This document shows positions 14,609-20,341 of a stretch of DNA of 20,341 bases, piece after piece. Position 1 is the stretch's first letter. Each line of letters starts with the position of its first letter. Origin of the DNA: Nitrososphaerota archaeon. GTDB taxonomy: Archaea; Thermoproteota; Nitrososphaeria; Nitrososphaerales; UBA183. The position numbers and the translations under genes were made by a program. The notes beneath the pieces were generated by a model that was not told where the DNA came from, searched no databases, and saw only the letters and a list, made by a program, of their open reading frames with translations. The stretch spans positions 20,092-40,432 of the forward strand of contig JAPCJN010000001.1 of the NCBI GenBank assembly GCA_027886925.1, written 5' to 3'.

Positions 14609-15130
14609 TTAGTGCGAGCCCTTGATGCCCAGCTTCTCGCCATACCTCTCACCGAATGCGAGTTCATCTAGGGGCTTCCTGTCCTTTTTCCCCAGGATCT
14701 TCCGCTTCGGATAGCCGAAACCCACCACGACAGACGGCTTCAGGTTCGCCGGGATGGCGAAGTCGTTGCGCACGTCATCCTCCTTGAGCCGCGCGTACAG
14801 GCCTGAGGCCACGCCGAAATTCCAAGCGGCGATCTCCATGTCCTGGATGACGCGGCCAGCGTCGATGTTGCTGCCGGGAACAGCAGGGTCCACCAGAACG
14901 ATTATCGCGAAGTCGGCGCCGGCGACCCACTTGCCGCTAATGCTGTCGTCCGCGAGCTTCTTCAAGTTCGCGCGGTCCTGAACCAAGATGAAGCGCCAAT
15001 GCTGACTGTTCCCGGATGAGCCCGTGAGCCTCGCGGCCTCGAGGACCTTCGTCGTTATTTCGCCCGAGACTTTTTCCGAAGAAAACTCCCTGACATCGAG
15101 CTTTGTGGCAATTGCGTCGAAAGCGTCCAA
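14609..15130 (-). CDS. Nitroreductase-family flavoprotein
   Basis: A 173-residue FMN-binding oxidoreductase, shorter than the usual 190-220 residues. The N-terminal DVREFSSEKVSGEITTKVLEAARLTGSSGNSQHWRF is the family's Arg-rich FMN-phosphate site followed by the S-x-N-x-Q-x-W/F segment. The central DAGRVIQDMEIAAWNFGVASGLYARL is the dimer helix and flavin loop. The end LKPSVVVGFGYPKRK, then KPLDELAFGERYG, matches the usual C-terminal half. It probably reduces nitro compounds, quinones or an unknown substrate with NAD(P)H. The start is TTG at 15128-15130; an AT-rich CTAAACTAG about 25-30 bases upstream supports a leaderless mRNA. It may share a transcript with the VOC gene. Confidence 0.88.
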   Translation of the reverse strand: MDAFDAIATKLDVREFSSEKVSGEITTKVLEAARLTGSSGNSQHWRFILVQDRANLKKLADDSISGKWVAGADFAIIVLVDPAVPGSNIDAGRVIQDMEIAAWNFGVASGLYARLKEDDVRNDFAIPANLKPSVVVGFGYPKRKILGKKDRKPLDELAFGERYGEKLGIKGSH

Positions 15131-15216
15131 TACAATCGTCCGAGAAGCCTCGCCGCAGCTAGTTTAGGTTTCTGGTGCGTCCCCGAGGCTGCGCGCGGAG
15201 CTTGGAGGGGTTTCGC

Positions 15217-15226
15217 TAGCTATTTA
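15217..15226 (+). promoter_or_regulatory. TATA box that supports the GTG start of the channel-like protein
   Basis: CTATTTAACG lies 27-36 bases before GTG 15253, consistent with a leaderless or near-leaderless transcript. Confidence 0.5.
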
Positions 15227-15252
15227 ACGAATGGAACCGCTCGGAGCCCGTC

Positions 15253-15636
15253 GTGGAGCCCTCGCAGGGTCAAAGCCAACCGACCTCCAGCAGGAAGAGG
15301 AGGGTGTTCTACGCTCTCTCGGGCATAATCGCGGTCATGGTAGGGGGGACCATCGGATTCCACCAGATAGAAGGGATGGACTGGGTAAACGCGGTCTACT
15401 TCGAGAGCATGCTCGCCACTGGACAGGGCCCGCCCATTCAGCTGGCGACAGATTGGGGGAAGATCTTCGCATCGATAATGGCCTTCGTCTCCGTCGGCTC
15501 CGTCATAACCGCCTTGGTCGTCACCCTCATCCCCATAATCTCGCAGCTTTGGAGAGAGGGTTTAGAGCGAGTGGAGAAGGACGCGAGAGTGCTAGGGGAG
15601 GAGATCGAGGGAAAGAAAGGCAACGAGGAGCAGTAG
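15253..15636 (+). CDS. Two-helix membrane protein resembling a K+-channel pore with altered filter
   Basis: A 127-residue membrane protein. Order of parts: basic N-terminus (SSRKRR), helix 1 (17-36, FYALSGIIAVMVGGTIG), a short loop, a pore-helix-like segment MDWVNAVYFESMLATG (42-57), the stretch QGPPIQLATDWGK, helix 2 (70-96, IFASIMAFVSVGSVITALVVTL), and a charged, probably coiled-coil tail (98-121). The layout and the run from WVNAVYF to TDWGKIFA closely follow the pore module of two-helix potassium channels. Where those have the filter TVGYGD, this has ATGQGPP, so potassium selectivity is unlikely. It may be a channel of other selectivity or a non-conducting relative. The GTG start is backed by a TATA box about 27-36 bases upstream. 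Function is inferred from pattern only. Confidence 0.65.
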   Translation: MEPSQGQSQPTSSRKRRVFYALSGIIAVMVGGTIGFHQIEGMDWVNAVYFESMLATGQGPPIQLATDWGKIFASIMAFVSVGSVITALVVTLIPIISQLWREGLERVEKDARVLGEEIEGKKGNEEQ

Positions 15637-15656
15637 GTCTTTTCCTCTGCCCGGGC

Positions 15657-17069
15657 CTAGTCGTCGAGCCGTGCGAGGAAGACTGTCTCCGAATAGGGCT
15701 GCTTGTCCCTCTCCGTCCTGTCTTCGACGGGCCTCTCAAACGACTTCTCGATGCGCATCCCCGCATCGTCGAAGATGCCAGGGTAGAGGCCGAGTCGGTC
15801 GTTTGCGACGAGCAGGACCGCCGCATCCGGCGAGAGGTAGCCTCTCATGTTGCGCAGCGATTGGGCAATGCTCCGGGAATAGTCTCTCTTCGCCCGCTCC
15901 CCCTTGCCTCTCTTCTTCGGCCCTATCTCGAGCTCATCCCTTCTCTCTATCCCGAAGAGCTCGTATGCATACCGGTGCTGCTCGTGATAATCTATCTGCC
16001 CGACGTAAGGCGGCGAAGTGAAGATTCCTTCGAAGCCCTTGCCCCATAAGGGGTCGTCGAGCCTGGCTGTCCTCGAGTCACCCTTCACGACGAGCGAAGC
16101 GGAGGGCTTCCTCAACCTCTGGAACTCCTTTATCCGCCTCACGGTGTCTACCGAGTAGGATTTCAGCCGGGGGACGATGGTCTTGACGGGCTCGCAAGTC
16201 TTCCCCATGTGCTTGTAGCAGACGTATGGCGCTCGGACCGGCTCCTTTGGCGTGGCGAGGTCATAATGGTGGACGAGCCTGCACGAGCGGGCAGTCCTGC
16301 TAAGAAGGACCTTCAGGAGGTCCTGATGCTCGTATTCTGGGATGAGACTGCGGAAATATAGCATCTCCTGAAGACTCCTCGGGGCGAACCACGATTCAAG
16401 GTACCCGCCATCCTTCTTCTCGGGGGTTTCTACGACCCCGCCGCCCGCTGAGTTCGGAAACTCTTTCGCGCTGAACTCAGCGGTCATTCTCAAGATGTCC
16501 AGGACCTCACACTCCATCGCAGGAATCTCGTATTCCGCCAGCTTCACTCTCGAGACCATTACGTTGAACTCGGAGACGTCGATCCCTACGGAGTCAATCC
16601 CTCTCTCGCTCGCCTCGACCAGAGTCGTCCCCGAGCCACTGAAAGGGTCGAGCACGGCCTGTCGGGGCTGGAAATACCTCGAAAGGAAGTGGCCCACAAG
16701 CTGGGGGATGAACTTGCCCAAGTAGGGATGCAACCTGTGGACGTGCTTTGTCCGCACTCTCTCCGGCACCTCTAGAAACGCCAGCGAGGTATCGCTTATC
16801 TTCAACGCATCCATCCGAGACCTAACCTTCCTGTCCCAGCTCTTGACGTAGCTCAGCAGCTCTTTCTTGGAGACCCTGAGCCCACCGCTCTGCGCACGAT
16901 TGACGACCTGGCCGTTGACGTCATATCTCCTCAGGCGATTGTATTGGACGAGATACGAGATGTTGCTGGGGGTCTTGCCCACCAACGCAGCGGCGTCTTC
17001 CAAGGTTAGGAGGTCCGTGACAAGTCCGGTCCGCTCCTGAACCGACCGCTTCGTCAAAGACGATGGCAC
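15657..17069 (-). CDS. DNA methyltransferase (N4/N6 amino type) with N-terminal helix-turn-helix
   Basis: A 470-residue S-adenosylmethionine-dependent methyltransferase that modifies an exocyclic amino group of DNA. The N-terminus (about 19-75) has a helix-turn-helix, LLTLEDAAALVGKTPSNISY with a following wing. The catalytic part has HPYLGKFIPQLVGHFL (about 114-129) as the upstream cofactor motif, motif I DPFSGSGTT (141-149), an acidic GID (162-164), and the catalytic motif IV TSPPY (351-355). Between them lie about 200 residues that probably contain the target-recognition region. TSPPY is typical of N4-cytosine methylases, but N6-adenine cannot be excluded. There is no restriction endonuclease beside it, so it appears to be an orphan. 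The GTG start has a TATA-like TTAATAAAAAAC (17083-17094) just upstream. Confidence 0.88.
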   Translation of the reverse strand: MPSSLTKRSVQERTGLVTDLLTLEDAAALVGKTPSNISYLVQYNRLRRYDVNGQVVNRAQSGGLRVSKKELLSYVKSWDRKVRSRMDALKISDTSLAFLEVPERVRTKHVHRLHPYLGKFIPQLVGHFLSRYFQPRQAVLDPFSGSGTTLVEASERGIDSVGIDVSEFNVMVSRVKLAEYEIPAMECEVLDILRMTAEFSAKEFPNSAGGGVVETPEKKDGGYLESWFAPRSLQEMLYFRSLIPEYEHQDLLKVLLSRTARSCRLVHHYDLATPKEPVRAPYVCYKHMGKTCEPVKTIVPRLKSYSVDTVRRIKEFQRLRKPSASLVVKGDSRTARLDDPLWGKGFEGIFTSPPYVGQIDYHEQHRYAYELFGIERRDELEIGPKKRGKGERAKRDYSRSIAQSLRNMRGYLSPDAAVLLVANDRLGLYPGIFDDAGMRIEKSFERPVEDRTERDKQPYSETVFLARLDD

Positions 17070-17082
17070 GTGGCGGCTTGTT

Positions 17083-17094
17083 TTTTATTAAGGA
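17083..17094 (-). promoter_or_regulatory. TATA-like box of the methyltransferase gene
   Basis: TTAATAAAAAAC on the minus strand is centred about 20 bases before the GTG start at 17069. Spacing is slightly short but the block is the only AT-rich one there. Confidence 0.5.
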
Positions 17095-17282
17095 TATGGT
17101 CCCATCAGGCGTGCTCAGCGTCGAACCATCGGTGAGCAAACCTACGAGCGCACCGAGAGTCATCGAGACAGCCGAACAAGACGGCCTTTGACATCGACGC
17201 ATCTTCCGTCCTAGAGCGGGCGTATCCAAAAAAAACGCCATTCCAAAGCTGCCGCGAATCGATTTGGATTCCTCATCTGCGT

Positions 17283-17609
17283 TCACGCAGATAGGATGAT
17301 TATTGTTGCACTCACCCAGAGCAGGAGAGTCCCAAGGACGACGAGGAACGCAGATGCGAGGACAAGCTGTCTCTTTGTCTTTTCACCCCGGCGAATCAGA
17401 GATACGACAGAGAAGATGAGGGCCAGCTCGATGACTAGCAACTCGGACTCGAGAAGGATCTTGAGCAACGGGTTGCCCAACACCAGGCCCGTGGTGCCTA
17501 GTGTCGTCAGCAACGTCAACATCGTCGCCGCTGCGGTCGCTAACGCTGCCGCAACCAGATTGTAGTTGGCCTCATGAGAAGAAGGAACTCCAGACGATAC
17601 GTCTTGCAT
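17283..17609 (-). CDS. Small membrane protein of unknown function, three helices
   Basis: Family not recognised. The 108-residue product has a short polar N-terminus and three hydrophobic segments: about 17-46 (LVAAALATAAATMLTLLTTL and following residues), about 47-72 (LLKILLESELLVIELALIFS) and about 80-107 (QLVLASAFLVVLGTLLLWVS). A basic loop RRGEKTKRQ lies between the second and third. There are no charged pairs or metal motifs in the helices that would suggest a transporter or enzyme. The ATG start is clear but the upstream AT-rich box (about 17643-17650) is weak. The gene stands alone: about 210 bases to the methyltransferase start and 420 to the kinase. Confidence 0.65.
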   Translation of the reverse strand: MQDVSSGVPSSHEANYNLVAAALATAAATMLTLLTTLGTTGLVLGNPLLKILLESELLVIELALIFSVVSLIRRGEKTKRQLVLASAFLVVLGTLLLWVSATIIILSA

Positions 17610-18028
17610 GCCTAAGACTCAGGCCACGCCGCCGAACAGTCGGTAAAAGATTTGCGGCCTTGCACTGCCTTCCAGGGTCAGATCCCTTGACCAAGTGGGC
17701 AGACGCAACAACGATGTTCATTCCTTCTACTATTGGCGAACCGAAGATTGCCGAACACCAAGCGCCTGACAAGGACCAGAAGCGCGTCCTTTGACCGTGA
17801 AAACCATCCGCTTGCCGAAGTGCCGGGACCATGGCCGTCCCCCTAATCCTCCCGATGCTGATATGCTGATGCGTTTGCAGTTTGCAAAGTCGATGTCGAT
17901 ACCGGAGTTCATGCAGTTTCCGTTAGTGACGCGTTGACGGCGGGCGCCGAAACAGGGTCAATGACAATCGTAGTTTGTTCTGGAGTAATTCTACATAAGG
18001 TTAAAGCAATCGCTACTGAGAATCGACC
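17610..18028. other. Gap of about 420 bases between genes
   Basis: No supported gene or structural RNA. It has short internal repeats (GATGCTGATATGCTGATGC near 17857-17876 and TTTGCAGTTTGCAAAG near 17874-17889) and, at the right end, the probable promoter of the histidine kinase: GGTTAAAGC near 17999-18007, about 26 bases before its GTG. Confidence 0.4.
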
Positions 18029-19327
18029 GTGAGCGACGTCCGCAGGGAGAGGATGGGCCAGGGTGGCGCAGGCTACTCCGACACGATGAGTGCCATCAGG
18101 GTAATCACTACCCCTGAAAGGATAAGACAACAGTATCTCCTCTTGATTAGGAGCGCGTCTCGCGAGATACTCCTGGTGCTCCCGACCATAAACTCGATTC
18201 AGAGAGAGAAGTCGATAGGGGTCCTGGACGAGCTGAAGAACGCTGTAAGGCGGGGCGTGCGGATCAGGATGCTCTCTGCGGAGGACGACTTCATCAAAGA
18301 GAACCTCGACAATCTCAGGGCTACTGGCATCGTGATAAGAAGGATAGAGACGCCCACCGAAACGAAGTTCAAGATGCTCATCGTGGACCGGGGTGCCTCG
18401 TTCGTGGTCGAGACTAAGGACGACAGCAAGTCCAATTTCACCGACGCCGTCGGGTTGGCGACCTATTCCAACAGCAAGGCCACCATCCTGCCGTTTGTCA
18501 CGATATTCGAAAGCTTCTGGAGGGAGACGGACCTCTACGAAAAGGCGAGGGAAGCAGACAGGGTCAAGGATGAGTTCGTCAACATCGCGGCCCACGAGCT
18601 GAGGAATCCCATCACTCCAATAATGTGCGCGGCCGAGATGATCCGCGACACTGTCAGTACCGTAAGGGGAAGGATTGACGAAGAGACCTATAGAGGCCTT
18701 GTGACCAGTTCCAATATCATAATCCGCAGCGCAGCCCGCCTGCACCGGTTGTCTGAGGACATTTTGCAGGTGAGCAGGATCGAGGCCGGGACCTTCAAGC
18801 TGACCATGAAGATTGTCGACCTGGGCCTGCTCATCAGGTCTGTGATGGAGGACGTGGAAGTGCGCTACTCCGGGCAGAAGCACGGAGTGGAGTTGGTCTT
18901 CGATGCCGCGTCTCCCTCCAACCGTCCAGATATGAAAAGCAACAAAGATGACGTCGGCCAAGGTCCGGTGGCCTACTGCGACGAGGAGAAGGTAAGCCGA
19001 CTCTTGTTCAACATCCTTGACAACGCCATGAAGTTCACGGATGAAGGCGTGATCAGGGTCGTCTGCTCCTTGAGCTCTCAAGAAAAAGAGGCCATCATCT
19101 CTGTAAGGGACTCTGGAAGCGGGATCGACCCTGCGATAAGGCCGTTGCTCTTCGAGAAGTTCTCCGCCAAGTCGCAGGGCGGGACGGGCATCGGGCTCTT
19201 CCTTTCCAAGAAGATTGCGGAGGCTCATAACGGGCGGATATGGGCCGAGGATAACAGAGACGGCAAGGGGACCACCTTCAGTTTCTCGCTGCCGCTAGAC
19301 AATTATCCGGGAGGCTCGCCGGTCTGA
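18029..19327 (+). CDS. Soluble histidine kinase with TrmB-like/PLD-like N-terminal sensor
   Basis: A 432-residue sensor kinase that autophosphorylates on His and passes the phosphate to a response regulator not found here. The N-terminal part, about 20-165, resembles the PLD-like effector-binding domain of TrmB regulators (TPERIRQQYLLLIRSASREI, LKNAVRRGVRIRMLSAEDD, KMLIVDRGASFVVE). The transmitter follows: H-box NIAAHELRNPITPI with His189, then the catalytic ATPase domain with N-box LFNILDNAMKFT, G1 DSGSGID, F-box LFEKFS and G2 GGTGIGLFLSKKI. There is no membrane helix, so the signal is cytosolic. The GTG start has GGTTAAAGC about 26 bases upstream, suggesting a leaderless mRNA; ATG 18053 and ATG 18086 are later alternatives. 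Kinase firm; sensor type moderately sure. Confidence 0.9.
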   Translation: MSDVRRERMGQGGAGYSDTMSAIRVITTPERIRQQYLLLIRSASREILLVLPTINSIQREKSIGVLDELKNAVRRGVRIRMLSAEDDFIKENLDNLRATGIVIRRIETPTETKFKMLIVDRGASFVVETKDDSKSNFTDAVGLATYSNSKATILPFVTIFESFWRETDLYEKAREADRVKDEFVNIAAHELRNPITPIMCAAEMIRDTVSTVRGRIDEETYRGLVTSSNIIIRSAARLHRLSEDILQVSRIEAGTFKLTMKIVDLGLLIRSVMEDVEVRYSGQKHGVELVFDAASPSNRPDMKSNKDDVGQGPVAYCDEEKVSRLLFNILDNAMKFTDEGVIRVVCSLSSQEKEAIISVRDSGSGIDPAIRPLLFEKFSAKSQGGTGIGLFLSKKIAEAHNGRIWAEDNRDGKGTTFSFSLPLDNYPGGSPV

Positions 19328-19509
19328 ACGCCTGACCTCCAACGAATCACCATCATGGAGTCGGCGGTGGAAAGCGCACGACCTCGGCACCCCGCCGCTG
19401 TCTCCTCTGGGTCGATAATGACCACGAGGTAATCGGCGTCGCGGCAAAAACAAATCCGCTGCAACTTTGCCTGCTGAGAGACTCACGTTGAGGGATTGCC
19501 GCCCCCGCC
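19328..19509. other. Gap downstream of the histidine kinase
   Basis: No gene or terminator that I can support. Weak open frames on the minus strand lack coding character. Confidence 0.4.
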
Positions 19510-19797
19510 TCACGGCACAATCAGCCCGGCCACGAAAAAGGCCACAATCGCGAGAGCCCAGATCATGATCGGCGCGCTTATCCGCACTGGACGAGTCTTG
19601 CCGGTCCGATACACGTGAGCCATAAGCGCGAACGAGAGAAGGTCAGCCGCCAGGAACAGAGTAAATATTTTCTGGCTAACCTGTCCCAGGGTATCGAGGC
19701 TCCAAAGAAATACCACCGCAGTCGTCTGGACAATCAGCAGCGGGACTGCTATCTTTTCGCTAGCGTCCAATTTTCCCCAATGCCTCATATTGCGCAT
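19510..19797 (-). CDS. Small membrane protein in operon with cytochrome b
   Basis: A 95-residue protein with three hydrophobic helices: about 15-37 (KIAVPLLIVQTTAVVFLWSL), about 43-62 (KIFTLFLAADLLSFALMAHV) and about 72-94 (ISAPIMIWALAIVAFFVAGL). Its family is not recognised. Its start (ATG 19797, or ATG 19788) overlaps the end of the cytochrome b reading frame by 38 or 29 bases, which strongly suggests co-translation. It may therefore be a small subunit of the cytochrome bc complex or another respiratory-membrane protein; that is inference from position and hydrophobicity. No heme or metal ligands can be identified. Confidence 0.72.
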   Translation of the reverse strand: MRNMRHWGKLDASEKIAVPLLIVQTTAVVFLWSLDTLGQVSQKIFTLFLAADLLSFALMAHVYRTGKTRPVRISAPIMIWALAIVAFFVAGLIVP

Positions 19798-20341
19798 TTT
19801 GGTCCCGGCCGACCGACATTATTCGGAGCCGATTGAGCATCATAAGGGTTACAGCAACGACGCCAAACAACAGGGACAGAGAAAGCGCAAGCCGCGCTAC
19901 CATCGGGCTCGTGACGCCGAACGTCGCCATCTTCAGCACCGAGTCGATGGAGATTCCAATGCCAAGGGCGCCCAGCGCCATCAGCGAAGTCATGCCTGCC
20001 CCCATCCACCTGCTTTCGCGGGTCTGAGCTACCCTTCCTCCCGTGCGGACGGACGGTGGCGACATGACCGGGCGCGCGCCGCTTCCAGAGGGACGGACCG
20101 CCGCATACACGCCAAATACCCCTAGCGAGACGATGGCTGCAGTCCCGCCGAGGACTTCCACCGCGGCTAGGTTCGAGATCTCCTGGCCGGGCGTGATGAG
20201 CCCCCAAGCGGCGAGGACGATCACCTCCGCGATGAACACCGCGCCCAGCACGACGAACTTCGGGCGGTCGATAAGGCGCGTGGTCTTACCCCTGTCGATG
20301 AAGGGGAGGACCACCAAGGCGCCCATGACGCCCGCCACGAA
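19760..20341 (-). CDS. Cytochrome b/b6 C-terminal domain protein, 5' end cut off by window
   Basis: The C-terminal part (193 visible residues) of a cytochrome b-type protein of a bc1/b6f-like respiratory complex. The frame runs off the right edge reading FVAGVMGALVVLPFIDR, the typical P-x-x-D-R segment of the cytochrome b C-terminal (subunit IV-like) domain. It continues with RPKFVVLGAVFIAEVIVLAAWGLITPG and then three more hydrophobic helices not present in the shorter bacterial forms: about LAAVEVLGGTAAIVSLGVFG, MTSLMALGALGIGISIDSVL and LALSLSLLFGVVAVTLMML. The heme-binding helices would lie upstream, outside the window. A hydrophilic loop (SGSGARPVMSPPSVRTGGR) separates the added helices. 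Family assignment moderately firm; the extra helices may reflect an archaeal-specific extension. Confidence 0.75.
   Translation of the reverse strand, partial: FVAGVMGALVVLPFIDRGKTTRLIDRPKFVVLGAVFIAEVIVLAAWGLITPGQEISNLAAVEVLGGTAAIVSLGVFGVYAAVRPSGSGARPVMSPPSVRTGGRVAQTRESRWMGAGMTSLMALGALGIGISIDSVLKMATFGVTSPMVARLALSLSLLFGVVAVTLMMLNRLRIMSVGRDQNAQYEALGKIGR

Noticed and set aside
15231..16049. 272-codon plus-strand frame across the channel-like gene and methyltransferase
   Set aside because: It overlaps two better-supported genes and its product is rich in Arg and Gly without domain features.
16921..17286. 121-codon minus-strand frame overlapping the methyltransferase start
   Set aside because: Most of it is a shadow of the methyltransferase; the remainder has no recognisable features.
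17730..17912. 60-codon minus-strand frame in the gap before the kinase
   Set aside because: No domain, no good promoter, low-complexity region with short repeats.
17909..19228. 439-codon open frame opposite the histidine kinase
   Set aside because: Its product resembles no family, while the plus strand has all kinase motifs in order; high GC keeps antisense frames open.

Overview
The window looks like GC-rich archaeal chromosome. I infer a Thaumarchaeota/Nitrososphaeria-type organism with moderate confidence. The evidence: many genes have an AT-rich TATA-like box 22-30 bases before the start codon and no Shine-Dalgarno site (leaderless mRNAs); TTG and GTG starts are common; there is a stand-alone MIT (ESCRT/Cdv-type) domain protein, a blue-copper cupredoxin, a cytochrome b tail, a PPOX protein of a largely F420-linked subfamily, and several Ser/Thr-rich exported proteins. 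No rRNA, tRNA, CRISPR array or insertion sequence was seen.
Layout. 1-1.8 kb: the end of an agmatine deiminase gene, then on the minus strand a PPOX-class flavin/F420 protein and an HxlR-family regulator whose promoter carries a strong inverted repeat. 1.8-5.6 kb: a plus-strand cluster of DUF1800, DUF1501 and a membrane-anchored cupredoxin; the first two carry Tat-type export signals. 5.6-7.7 kb: a cysteine hydrolase of the isochorismatase family converging on an amidase-signature enzyme. 7.7-11.1 kb: three exported or membrane-anchored proteins of unknown function on the minus strand, around a broken DUF1801 gene, an MIT-domain protein and a glutaredoxin-like protein. 11.1-15.2 kb: a 65-residue protein, a conserved-looking hypothetical, an MFS exporter, another hypothetical, a 44-residue C2HC zinc-finger protein, a VOC-fold protein and a nitroreductase. 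15.2-17.6 kb: a two-helix channel-like membrane protein with an altered filter, an orphan DNA methyltransferase with a fused N-terminal DNA-binding segment, and a small membrane protein. 18.0-20.3 kb: a soluble histidine kinase, then a small membrane protein and the C-terminal part of cytochrome b, which runs off the right edge.
The most system-like element is the DUF1800-DUF1501-cupredoxin cluster: two Tat-exported proteins of unknown function with a copper protein, downstream of two inverted CATTC/GAATG elements.
A quality warning follows from the reading. Three genes (DUF1800, cupredoxin, DUF1801) each become whole if one base is added, in two cases clearly inside a homopolymer run. These may be under-called bases in the assembly rather than biology. 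The amidase has no canonical start codon at all. Starts given for these four genes are reconstructions.
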